Shown: positions 43,319 to 52,789 of the stretch, piece by piece | Layout of the letters: each line of letters opens with the position of its first letter | How positions within the stretch are numbered: the first letter of the stretch is position 1 | DNA from: Scytonema sp. UIC 10036 | GTDB lineage: Bacteria > Cyanobacteriota > Cyanobacteriia > Cyanobacteriales > Nostocaceae | Assembly (NCBI RefSeq): GCF_009725235.1 | Contig: NZ_WJFC01000023.1 | Span: forward strand, 1 to 64,000 | DNA length: 64,000 bases | Direction: 5' to 3' | The notes under the pieces: generated by a model | The model's database searches: none | Seen by the model: only the letters and a program-made list of their open reading frames with translations | What the model was told of the DNA's origin: nothing | Translations under genes and position numbers: made by a program

Positions 43319-44206
43319 CTATATGTTCAACATTCCAGTTAGCAAGGCGAATAAGGCGTATTCTACGGGATTAGCATTCCAGAGTTCTATGATGTGTTCT
43401 TTCATATAAGACCATACGATCCCACCAGCAGTTTGGTAATGCTCAAGCACATCTTGGAGAACTTGCTCACCGAAAGTGGCATAGAAACAGACGAAATCCT
43501 TCGCAGGATCGCTGACTGCGGCTTCTGTCCAATCGATTAGTCCCATCAAATTTCCGTCTTTGTCCACGAGCGTATGACCGGGGTGAAAGTCTCCGTGAAT
43601 CAAAGCCGAATGCTGAGGCCACAAGGCATCATTGGCAATCCAGTCCTGCCAACGTGCCCAGCGTGTATCAGAAACACCAAGCAGTTCTCTAGTCTTCTCC
43701 ATATTCTCTGCCATAGATTGCCGCACTTGATCGACTGTTTGAACTCGGATACTGAATTGTTTCACTACCTCAATGCGTGTTCTATGGAGTTGCGCCAGTG
43801 TTTTTGCCACAGAAGAAATGTATACAACAGGTGCGGACTTCGGATTAATGTACCATACATAATCGCCGATATCTGGATCGATGGTTCCAGCAGGAATTCC
43901 CTTTAATAGCGGATAGGCAACTAGTTCATCCGAAACAATTTTCCAGATGGGAACGCTCACATCGACTTGGCTTTTAACCAGTTCAAGAACTTCTCTTTCA
44001 TAATACATGCGCTCAAGAACATCAAGTCTTCTGGGAAAACGCAATACCCATTTGGTATTATCCTCTAGGGCAGTAGCAAAGGTAGTGATGAAGTCCATTC
44101 CGGATTTGTTAATATTTAAGTTGTCTGCGTCCAAAATGAAGCCATTTTTGTCGGCGATGCTGAGTATTTTCCTGATTTGGTAGTCTTCACTAACAGATTG
44201 ACTCAT
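43319..44206 (-). CDS. Macrolide 2'-phosphotransferase (Mph-like), 3' end frameshifted
   Basis: 295 residues of the APH family, close to Mph kinases that inactivate macrolides by GTP-dependent phosphorylation. Motifs: MDFITTFATALEDNTKWVLR with FPRR (residues 36-59), AYPLLKGIPAGTIDPDIGDY, the catalytic loop HGDFHPGHTLVDKDGN and the metal Asp in MGLIDWTEAAVSD, and YMKEHIIELWNANPVEYALF. It ends at LLTGMLNI, but one frame over the sequence continues NVEHIAGARASLAWSG to a stop, matching the usual C-terminal helix. So a 1-base loss probably shortened it. All catalytic residues remain. Confidence 0.88.
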   Translation of the reverse strand: MSQSVSEDYQIRKILSIADKNGFILDADNLNINKSGMDFITTFATALEDNTKWVLRFPRRLDVLERMYYEREVLELVKSQVDVSVPIWKIVSDELVAYPLLKGIPAGTIDPDIGDYVWYINPKSAPVVYISSVAKTLAQLHRTRIEVVKQFSIRVQTVDQVRQSMAENMEKTRELLGVSDTRWARWQDWIANDALWPQHSALIHGDFHPGHTLVDKDGNLMGLIDWTEAAVSDPAKDFVCFYATFGEQVLQDVLEHYQTAGGIVWSYMKEHIIELWNANPVEYALFALLTGMLNI

Positions 44207-44450
44207 TTTAAATTCGCTCCTTCACGAGCATTGGCTAACATATATATCAGGCGTTCACCTCAAATTAGCCCAACGTAACATCAATAATATATCCCACATT
44301 CCCCTAAAACGAATTGTAAAGTCGGCAAGAACTCTTACTTGTTTGGACAAGTCTTTGGAAAAATATAATATGAACTGCTGTTTTTCCCTTGACAACAAAT
44401 GTCAAATACTTTTCCTTTTAATTTCAATTATGGCAGATTTTTTCATGGGA

Positions 44451-44933
44451 CTACTCGAAAGTTGTGTGCGAGTGTGCGATTGCACTTTGCTGTTGTGACC
44501 ATTTTTCCCATAACGGGTGTATTTCGGAGGGTTGGCCGTCATAATTCAGCATAGAGTCGGGAATTATTACCCAAGGTTGAGCACTGCGAGTCCAGAGGTT
44601 ACCCACAGGACGCAACCAACTCGTATCGTCTAATGTTCCGGCTTTGACATTAATTGTCTGTTGATTGTAACTTCTCTCGTGAAACAATCGCGTTCCACAA
44701 TTGTCACAAAACAGGCACTTGACCTCACGTCCGCTATCAGCTAAACGAGTCCAGGTTTTCGGATGTCCTTGCACAACAACAGCATCTCGCGGTACGGTAA
44801 GAGACATACCAAAAGCACTGGATGATTGTTTTTGGCATTCCGTGCAGTGGCATAAGTAGAGTGTTAAAGGTTCGGCACGAATTTCATAACGAATCTGCCC
44901 ACATTGACAGCCCCCAGTGTAGGTGGTGCTCAT
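44451..44933 (-). CDS. GFA-domain (CENP-V/GFA) zinc protein
   Basis: 160 residues. Zinc ligands: GGCQCGQIRYEI (residues 8-11), CHCTECQKQSSSAFG (about 29-34) and CDNCGTRLFHE (about 76-79). The family is named after a glutathione-dependent formaldehyde-activating enzyme, but most members have unknown substrates. RSAQPWVIIPDSMLNYDGQP is the typical C-terminal segment. Length is standard. It stands alone. Confidence 0.88.
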   Translation of the reverse strand: MSTTYTGGCQCGQIRYEIRAEPLTLYLCHCTECQKQSSSAFGMSLTVPRDAVVVQGHPKTWTRLADSGREVKCLFCDNCGTRLFHERSYNQQTINVKAGTLDDTSWLRPVGNLWTRSAQPWVIIPDSMLNYDGQPSEIHPLWEKWSQQQSAIAHSHTTFE

Positions 44934-45176
44934 AACTTTTCTCTCCTGTTTGGTTTAAATAAGTACAGATTCTAACGATAGAACTCTTCTGTTGTTGCAA
45001 CACGAGTAGTGTTAGTTTTACAATACCTCAATTATGTAGCGTTACAAGTAGAAAGGAGATTGCTCTTAAACTAAGGTTGCTGTAACCGAAGGGGAATACA
45101 GGCAAATATACGATGCGATCGCTGAAAAAGAAAAAATAATATTAGCTGTTTTTCAAAATATAGGTCTACTCAAATT

Positions 45177-45551
45177 ATGCGAGCTAACGCTATCTGGCAA
45201 GGCATCCGTGAAAGTTGGCACTTAAATGAAATTGTAGCAGCTCAATTTGTGTCTCTACCTGCAAGTAAAGTCATCGAAAAAGCTCATCAATCCTCTTTAT
45301 TAATAGTAGGAATTGTCTTTGCGATTTTTATAGCGGTTATCCTTTTAGTCAATATCTTTTTGAATCGACAAGTTATTCTTCCTCTTAAGCGCATAACTCG
45401 TATCGCCGAAGAAGTGAGTACAGGACATTTAGACGTTGACTTCGAGGAGGTTTCTAATGATGAAATTGGGAATCTTGTCAAAGCTTTCAGACGAATGAAA
45501 TTAAGTTTAGAAATGGCAATGAAAAGAATTAGGCGTACTCATGGTGTCTAG
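45177..45551 (+). pseudogene. TM-HAMP fragment of a sensor protein
   Basis: 124 codons: a short periplasmic tail (NEIVAAQFVSLPASKVIEKA), one membrane helix (SSLLIVGIVFAIFIAVILLV) and a HAMP domain (ILPLKRITRIAEEVSTGHLD, then DEIGNLVKAFRRMKLSL). The sensor domain (probably DUF3365-like) and any kinase, cyclase or methyl-accepting part are missing on both sides. No ribosome site was seen. A broken receptor is the likeliest reading. Confidence 0.65.
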
Positions 45552-45723
45552 TAACGGGTGCTAATTGGGTGATTTCGCATTTTGGTACTGAATTCTTCCC
45601 CCTCCATGCATATTCCTCAAACACTTTAAACTTACAGCAATAAGGAAGATTTAAACGAAGTTTCAGTTTTCCAACCTGTACTTGCTTTTCAGAAAAAACT
45701 CCAGTTCTCAAGATGAATGAGGT

Positions 45724-46563
45724 TTACATCAAATTTTGATTTTTTGTCTTCACTCTCTGATATAATTCCTCCATAGCTGCAATAAAGGAGTTATCCTTTT
45801 GCCAGAAAGGTAGGAAATCTCCTTGTTTTTTAATTAAGATTGCCGATACACCTCCCGTAGTTGGAACATCAATTGTTTGGGGTAATCGCTTTGTCCCCAA
45901 CCAAAACTCTCTAGGACTTGGTTGTGTGACAACTAATTTCTTTTGGAGTTTTGTATAGAATGAAGTAGAAGCTTCAACAGGAATTTCTTCAATGTTAAGC
46001 TCTTGAGACAGGGCTTTACCTAGCGGTGTTTGAGCTAATTGGGTTTGAAGTTCTGTCTTTGATAACCCCCGCAATTCAAATAAAAGAAATGGATTGTGGT
46101 CTAGTTGAGAAGCAACTAGATAGTAAACTCCAGCAATATGTTTGCAGGGATTGGCATAGTCCGGACAAGAACATTTTGTTTGAAAATCTTGTCGGCTGTG
46201 AGGTAATAAATGCAATCCAAAGTCAGAGAAAGTATCCTCTATGTTTTCTGGAACTTCGTTTATTAAGAGCCGGGAAACAATACTTGCTTTGGATGAAAGT
46301 TTGTTAATTGCTTCTTTCCAGCGTGTTTTTGCAATAGGTGTAATTTCAATAGAAATATTGTATGTAGGCTCTTTATAGACACCAAAGTAAGGATTGACAG
46401 AGCCTCTCACTTGGGCATTAATATGATTTTTGTCAATATCAAAACTTAAAACTTTACCTCCACTTGCATAAGCACGCCCTCGTTGAAGCCTGCGTTCATC
46501 TGTAAAAGATTCCAATGCTTTAATAAAGCGATCGCCCCACCAAGTTCGAGTAAATTTAGTCAT
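45724..46563 (-). CDS. SWIM zinc-finger protein
   Basis: 279 residues. The SWIM motif CSCPDYANPCKHIAGVYY (about residues 139-156) has the CxC...CxH spacing. The N-terminal half (TWWGDRFIKALESFTDERRL, RGRAYASGGKVLSFDI) is the usual companion region. It follows the SNF2 helicase with a 4-base gap on the same strand. SWIM proteins and SNF2 helicases are often paired in cyanobacteria. Since the helicase is frameshifted, this protein may have lost its partner. Confidence 0.88.
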   Translation of the reverse strand: MTKFTRTWWGDRFIKALESFTDERRLQRGRAYASGGKVLSFDIDKNHINAQVRGSVNPYFGVYKEPTYNISIEITPIAKTRWKEAINKLSSKASIVSRLLINEVPENIEDTFSDFGLHLLPHSRQDFQTKCSCPDYANPCKHIAGVYYLVASQLDHNPFLLFELRGLSKTELQTQLAQTPLGKALSQELNIEEIPVEASTSFYTKLQKKLVVTQPSPREFWLGTKRLPQTIDVPTTGGVSAILIKKQGDFLPFWQKDNSFIAAMEELYQRVKTKNQNLM

Positions 46564-46567
46564 AATA

Positions 46568-49500
46568 TCACTCCAAAACTGCGCTTTTATTCAAGGCAAT
46601 GAGTTGCTTAAATGCTTCGTTATCCAATTCCGTTAACCAGGACTCATCTGAACCAACCACGCTAGCAGAAAGTTTTTTCTTATCTTCAATCATTTGGTCG
46701 ATTTTCTCTTCCAAAGTCCCAATTGCCACAAACTTATGGACAAAAACATTTTTATTTTGACCGATACGAAAAGCACGGTCAGTTGCTTGGTCTTCAACGG
46801 CTGGATTCCACCATCGGTCAAAGTGGAAAACGTGGTTTGCTTTCGTCAAAGTGATACCGACACCACCTGCTTTTAAGGAAAGTACAAACGCAGATGGTTC
46901 TGTTTCTGGGTCTTGAAATTCACTAATCATACTTTCTCTCTTCTGACGGCTAGTACCACCATGCAGGTAGTAAGTGTTGCAGTGCAGAGAGTGTTTTATA
47001 TATTTTTCTATCGCTTCACAAATTTCGGTAAACTGACTAAAAATGAGTAAACTTTCTCCTGCTGAAACTGCTTCTTCCACCATTTCTGCCAAACGACTGA
47101 ATTTATGCGATCGCTCAACAGAATACTCACTACTATCCTGCAAAAATTGTGCCGGATGGTTGCAAACCTGCTTTAATTTCATAAGAGTTGAGAGAATTAA
47201 TCCCTTCCGTTGAATCCCCTCCGCTTCTTGTAGTTTTTCCTCAACATCTCGAATGACAACTTCATACAGTGAAGCCTGTTCTTTTGTCAAATTCGTGTAT
47301 AACTTTTGTTCTACCTTATCAGGTAAATCATTAATAATAGAGCGATCCGTCTTCACCCGACGCAGAATTAAAGGTTCAACTAGCTTTTTAAGATTTTACC
47401 TTGTCGTTATTCTTCTGAATGGGAATTTCAAACGACTTCCGAAACTGTGCTTCTTTCTCCAAGTAGCCAGGATTGAGAAAGTTAAAAATTGACCACAAAT
47501 CCAACAAACGATTTTCTACAGGAGTCCCCGTTAAAGCAAGACGGTGTTTTGCCGATAGTTTCAAAATCGCTTTCGTTTGGGCAGCTTTAGGGTTCTTAAT
47601 ATTTTGTGCCTCATCCAACACAACCCGTTGCCACTGCAGGCTACCTAAAAGCTTCTCATCTTTACGAGCCAGGGTAAAGGAAGTAATCACGACATCATGT
47701 TCTTGACTTGCTGCTTTAAAGTCAGCAGAATTCTGAAAGCGACTGCTACCGTGATGCACCATGGTTTTTAGATGAGGTGCAAACTTAGCAATTTCCTTTT
47801 GCCAATTGCCTACAACAGAAGTGGGGGCGATGATGAGGGTGGGTGATAAGGAGTGAGGGAGTGAGAGAGTGAGGGAGGGAGAGAAGTTTCCTTCCTCTTT
47901 CTCTTCTTCTTCCCTTTCTTGCACAACTCTAGCAATAACTTGCAGGGACTTACCCAAACCCATATCGTCCGCCAGACAACCGTTAAGTCCCAAACGTTCC
48001 AAGTAACTCAGCCAAGACACACCACGTTTTTGATATTCTCGCAGGTTACCTTGTAAGGACATAGGATCGGAAATTGCTTCAAGCTGGCTTTTGTCTTGCA
48101 ACTTAGCCATCATTTCTGATAAAAATTCATCGTGCTCAACTTCCCACTCATCCCCAGCTTCCGCACTGCGTTGCAGAAATTCCAACACAGACATTTCTTG
48201 TTGTTCTTTTGTCTGCGACTCCCAGAATTCAAGTAACTCCTGCATTTTATCTCGGTCTAGTTCCATCCACTGACCGCGAAAATGCACGAGAGGTGCTTTG
48301 GCGTTAATCAGTTGTTCCCACTCTTGTGATGTAACAACTTGGTCACCAATAGCTAGCTCGTACTGATACTGTACGAGTGAGTCGAGACTAAAATAGCCTT
48401 TTGTTTTGGTTTTTCCTGCACTTTGCTTGGAAGCAGACGCCTTGAGACGAATCTTAGCGCGACGGCGACCTACAGGAGTATACCAGGCTGGTACAATCAC
48501 TTTAAACCCTGTATCTTGCAATACCCAAGCAGTTTCCTTAAGAAACTTAAAGGCTTCTTCTAATGTCAGTTGCACTCCTGTGGGATGTTCGGTTTCCATT
48601 CCCTGCCACAACTGAGGATACATCCGTGCAGCATATCCCAGATTAAGTAGCAAATTGGTTTCAAAATCTTGACCGAATTGCTTGTGTACTCCAGCTTTAG
48701 TTTTTTGACTCATTGTCCAATAGTCAAAAAGTGCCAATTTTAAAGAGGGGTCTTGTTTGCTAGCTACGAGAAACTGAAGAAACCAATTATCCAAAGCATC
48801 TGGGGAAGGGGAATGCAATTGAAAGCAGAGGTTAAAGGGGGAGTTAGTTTGAGTGCGGGTAATTTTAGTTTTCCACGCCAGCCATTGCTTATATTCTTCT
48901 AGAGAAGTCTTAGTGGAAATTGGGTTATGTTTGCTGCGATCGAGACACTCTTGAAGCAAAGAATCGGCGATTTGTTTGTCAAAAGAGGCTGGAAACGGTG
49001 TGTGAGTCACTATGTTATCAAGTAGGGACTCAGAAAAGTGGCGTAACAGTGTTTCGTTATCAAAAAACTCAACTGGATCGTTGGATGTCATTGAACCTGC
49101 CACACAAATAAGCGGCATATACTCAATGTATTTTTTTATATTTGATTCGTATTGTTCGGAGATAATTTCCCAAGTGGGGTAAATTTCAAAGGATGGCTTA
49201 CTGGTTTTTGGTTGTTTTCCTTTTTTCTTAGAAACTGTAGCTTCTAACTCTCGGTATTTTAAAGCTGGAATATATTGGTCTTTCAAAATAACTTGCTTAA
49301 AAGCTTGCGTGTAGTGATACCAAAATAAAAGGTCTGAACCCAGTTGAATTTCTTGAGAATTGTAGAGTGCTAAAAAGTGGATATCGTTAATAATTTTAAT
49401 AGCGTTAATGGCTTTCGGCGTTTGAAAATTATCAGTTTTAGTCGTTGTCACAAGTTCGTAGCAATCTACCTGCCAGTATTGAAAGCCATCATATTCAGCA

Positions 49501-49799
49501 GGGATTTCTTCCTCCAAATACTTAGTTAATTCTGGTGATGGTAAGGGCCGATAGTTGTTGGTTGGAAGGGCAAAGTATTTAGGTGATATGCGTTCTCGCA
49601 GTTTAATTGCTGGTTCTTGGATGCCCAACGCTTGTATTAAGAATGTTTCTAATTCATCTCCAGTCAGATGTCCGGGGTGGAGTGTCTGTTGAGTGCGGTA
49701 TTCTTTGAAGAAAGGGGTTTCTACCCACAAGTAAAAGGAACCTGACTGCAAAAAGCCAGTCTGTGCATGAGGTATCCATGTACCATGAATAACTTTCAT
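46568..49799 (-). pseudogene. SNF2-family helicase, split by a frameshift
   Basis: The N-terminal part (49799-47388) holds an SNF2-associated region, then DDMGLGKSLQVIARVV (motif I), VVLDEAQNIKNP (motif II) and LTGTPVENRLLDLWSIF (motif III). It stops at NNDKVKS. One frame over the sequence continues KKLVEPLILRRVKTDRSIIN and the helicase C-domain: FSQFTEICEAIEKYI, LHGGTSRQKRE, VGITLTKANHVFHFDRWWNP, DRAFRIGQNK. The junction TCTTAAAAAG near 47385 looks like loss of a few bases (8 would fit the usual STTLKKL). A GGGAGTGA-type repeat encodes SPSLTLSLPHSLSP between motifs I and Ia. Confidence 0.88.
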
Positions 49800-49854
49800 A
49801 ACTCAAGCCTCTAGCGTGCCATCATTCTGGAGGACTACAGTTACTTTACCATTT

Positions 49855-50010
49855 AGTTAGGGAGTAGGGAGTAGGGAGTAGGGAGTAAGGAGTAAGAAAT
49901 TTTCATTATCTCGTTGTGAGCTATGGTCTGTGGGTAGCTATCTTTTAATCCCCAATCCTCAATTCCTAGCTCCTAATCCCTAACCCCTAACCCCTAACCC
50001 CTAACCCCTA
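49855..50010. repeat. Two heptamer arrays before the lipoprotein gene
   Basis: 49857-49893 is a GGGAGTA run. 49979-50010 is a CCCCTAA run that ends in the start codon of the next gene. Confidence 0.85.
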
Positions 50011-50514
50011 ATGAAAGCTTTGCTTCTAACGTTACTTGTGCCATGTGCGATCGCGCTGACGAGTTGCACCACCTTAACCACCACTCAGTACGAAGCTACA
50101 GCACTTACTAAGTATACCTGGCAAGTTAAATATGCCAACGACCTAACTAATGAAACATCACCGCGTATTGAAACCTTTGGTACTACCTCTTTACTCAATC
50201 GTAATGGTATAAAGCCAGAAGGAGCAGTCACTGGTCCTGATGACAAAGGACTGTGGTGGGCTGCTTTACCGCCAAGACCTTCAGTGGATGAAGTGGAACA
50301 AAAACAGCAGGGACAAGAAGCAGGTCAGATCGAATTGTTGAAATCTGTTGACTACCAATTGACGTATACAGTGGGTGGAGAACAAAGGACATTGCCTGCT
50401 AACTATCAAGTGTATAGAGAAGTCGTCAAAGCATATCCATCACGCACTCCTTTACAGTTGACGTTAGGGGTGAACGATGACTCCGTTGAGAAAGCAGAAC
50501 CATCTAGCAACTGA
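50011..50514 (+). CDS. Putative lipoprotein, function unknown
   Basis: 167 residues. The signal peptide ends in a lipobox, PCAIALTSC, so Cys 19 should be lipidated and the protein anchored in the envelope. The mature part (TKYTWQVKYANDLTNETSPR, then GPDDKGLWWAALPPRPSVDE) has no domain I recognise. The ATG is the last unit of a CCCCTAA array, so there is no ribosome site. Confidence 0.7.
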   Translation: MKALLLTLLVPCAIALTSCTTLTTTQYEATALTKYTWQVKYANDLTNETSPRIETFGTTSLLNRNGIKPEGAVTGPDDKGLWWAALPPRPSVDEVEQKQQGQEAGQIELLKSVDYQLTYTVGGEQRTLPANYQVYREVVKAYPSRTPLQLTLGVNDDSVEKAEPSSN

Positions 50515-50581
50515 GGTTCTTCTCTTAACGTTTTTGCTATTTTTCAAATACTCCTTTCCTGCCTGAAGATTACTGATTTCA

Positions 50582-50632
50582 ATGAACCGCAAAGACGCAA
50601 AGGACAAGAAGAAAGAGGAAAAGAAGAACGGG
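50582..50632. repeat. GAACCGCAAAGACGCAAAGG-type dispersed repeat
   Basis: Starts ATGAACCGCAAAGACGCAAA, matching the units at 7661, 7849 and 63775. An open frame that begins here is built from repeats. Confidence 0.75.
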
Positions 50633-50692
50633 AATCTTATAGTGAGAAGGGAGTCAATACTGCAAGGGCTGAGCGTAAAAATCCGAAAATAC

Positions 50693-50721
50693 GTAGGTTG
50701 GGTTGAGGAACGAAACCCAAC
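50693..50721 (+). repeat. 29-base GGTTGGGTT...AACCCAAC repeat, copy 3
   Basis: Identical to 27376-27404 and 30338-30366. Confidence 0.9.
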
Positions 50722-50911
50722 TATAATTTTTGAGTCTTATCGAAATGAAGTGTTACCACCAAACGAAATAGAGTTTTTTTGATCTGCGCTCGCGCACCTG
50801 TGGTATTCATAAAATAGTGTGACACTTAGATGAGTGGATGTATTGAGACAAAATCTTGTGTTTTCTGTGCTACCTTTTAGCCAATAAAGGCTAGGATAAG
50901 CGGGGTGGCTT

Positions 50912-52153
50912 ATGAGACGTAAGTTACTGACTATACTCATCAGTTTAATCATTTTATTATCAATTCAAATACCATTACCTGCTTGTGCTCAAACCAACTT
51001 TCACGATTTAACTTCGAGTCAAGTTCAACAGCTAACTGCCATTAAGTATAGTCTTACAACAGTTGATGACCTAGAATCGCGAGGTGTCTTGAGTGTGGAT
51101 CTAGCTAACTTGCAAAGAAAATATTACTTAACAAATGCACAAACTCTGCTTAGTTCTCCAGTAGCACCAGAGCAATTAACGGCTTTGTTGAAGAATTATG
51201 ACAAGCTGCATGATGTTCAAACTTTAAGCATTAAGCAGCGTATCGCGGGCTTTTTCACCTTTGTCAATATTATATGGTTCGCTTCTAGCATCTTACTGGT
51301 AATCGCAATTGGTTGGCTTGTTGCACTTTATTTGCTACCGATTCTCTTTGCAATTCCTCCTGGAGTCTATGAAATTATCATTTATGCTGTCTGTTTGACG
51401 TCGATTGTTGGGGGTCGAGAGTTTGCTTCTGGAATCGCTGAATTTATTGCTCTACCCGGTTGTTTGGGCTTAATTGGAGCATTGACTTTTAGTGAATATT
51501 TGCACAGAAAGGCACTTCAACAGTTTTACGAGGAAAGCAAAATCGATAGATTCTCTCTATATTCCCTTATTCTCTTCTGTATTTGGGCGGCAGTAGCAAT
51601 TGCTTATAACAGTGTTACGATCGCGTTCCTATCAGTCATTTCTCTAGAGACTTTCTTGGGCTTCTCGGTATTAGTCATGCCATTATGTTATTTTATTGGC
51701 TTTAGAGAAAGAAAAGTTATTCCTCGGACAACAGCCGCTTCTTTCTTGCTTTTAGTGTTTTATGTAGGACTGAAAATAACCCAAACAGACATTGCCTACC
51801 TTAACATTTTCTCCTCTGGCGCACTGTTTATGGGTGCGTTTGTGTATTTCATAGGTTTATTGATTCTCTCATCGAAGTGGCACGGTCACAACAATCTATG
51901 GCACTACGTGGGACTCCAAATATTAACTATTGTTTCTGGTGTTGCAGCAATATTTATTGGTTCAGTGTGGCACATTGCCCAACTGCAAGGTATCGGCGGA
52001 ACATTCTTGTTTCTGTATCTCTTGGAAAAATATTGGGAACTGCCTTGGAAAAAGCAAAGCTGGGCTTGGGCTACTTTGGGTTTAGCGGTTTTGCTCTATC
52101 TTTCATCGTTAATTGTAAGGATGTACCCGCAGTATTTTCTTTTTTCGGTCTAA
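50912..52153 (+). CDS. Polytopic membrane protein, function unknown
   Basis: 413 residues. An N-terminal signal-like segment (LLTILISLIILLSIQIPLPA then CA) leads to a soluble region of about 90 residues (DLTSSQVQQLTAIKYSLTTV). About ten membrane helices follow, for example SSILLVIAIGWLVALYLLPI and FLGFSVLVMPLCYFIGF. It resembles in plan the DUF2157-type large membrane proteins, but I cannot assign a family. It stands alone. Confidence 0.7.
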   Translation: MRRKLLTILISLIILLSIQIPLPACAQTNFHDLTSSQVQQLTAIKYSLTTVDDLESRGVLSVDLANLQRKYYLTNAQTLLSSPVAPEQLTALLKNYDKLHDVQTLSIKQRIAGFFTFVNIIWFASSILLVIAIGWLVALYLLPILFAIPPGVYEIIIYAVCLTSIVGGREFASGIAEFIALPGCLGLIGALTFSEYLHRKALQQFYEESKIDRFSLYSLILFCIWAAVAIAYNSVTIAFLSVISLETFLGFSVLVMPLCYFIGFRERKVIPRTTAASFLLLVFYVGLKITQTDIAYLNIFSSGALFMGAFVYFIGLLILSSKWHGHNNLWHYVGLQILTIVSGVAAIFIGSVWHIAQLQGIGGTFLFLYLLEKYWELPWKKQSWAWATLGLAVLLYLSSLIVRMYPQYFLFSV

Positions 52154-52384
52154 CGAAGTTGTATCAACTCCATGATAATCTAGCAAAAGCGGATGAAATT
52201 CTGAAGATGTCTTTTGCAAATTCTCTGATTTCGCGTGGATAGCTAGGTGGATAATCTTGTGTTCTCCAGAGTATACTATCTGTAACAATGCGATCGTAAC
52301 CACCAGATAGTATTTTTACTGTTGTTTAAGTAAGAAACTGTTACACAAAGCTTTCCACAAATTTTTACATTCAATTAGCACGCT
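52154..52384. other. Spacer, nothing recognised
   Basis: AT-rich, with no coding frame. It precedes the sugar-transferase remnant. Confidence 0.5.
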
Positions 52385-52543
52385 AAGTACGGAAGAGCCG
52401 CTAATGGACGTTCCAGTATTAAAGACTTTGAAGATATTGTTCGTATGGATCTCAACTACCAACAACATTGGTCTATCACCTACGATCTTGGTTTGATCTT
52501 AAAAACTCTCAAGATTGTCTTGAATAAAAGCGGTGCTTGCTAA
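52385..52543 (+). pseudogene. C-terminal remnant of a bacterial sugar transferase
   Basis: 52 codons without a start: GRAANGRSSIKDFEDIVRMD, then LNYQQHWSITYDLGLILKTL and VLNKSGAC. This is the end of a WbaP/WcaJ-type initiating glycosyl-phosphotransferase, where MV(R/A)LDxxYxxxWSxxxDLxIxxxT is conserved. The rest of the gene is gone. It lies at the head of the heptose/glycan cluster and may mark a lost initiating step. Confidence 0.7.
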
Positions 52544-52789
52544 TAACTTAAGCTATAGTGATAAAGTTGGAGGAGAAATCATCCCCACAAAGAAGGAAAA
52601 ATAAATTGATTTTCTATGTAAGCGAGAGCACACGTTGGCTCATTCATCACCTTTGCTCTCTTTGGTACTTTCTTTTTGTGCATTTGCACAATTGCAATTG
52701 TACAAAGCAAAAAATTCTTTGGTCATATGCCTAATGAACTGTGATGTGCGGCAGAGTATGTTTATATTAGTCGCCCAGGAGGTATATGC
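52544..52789. other. Leader region of the heptose/glycan cluster
   Basis: No gene. TATGTTTATATTAG near 52757 could be a -10 region, and AGGAGG at 52778-52783 is a strong ribosome site for the GTG at 52790. Confidence 0.4.

Noticed and set aside
50582..50782. 66-codon frame starting ATGAACCGC
   Set aside because: It is made of two dispersed repeats; the Lys/Glu-rich reading is a by-product.
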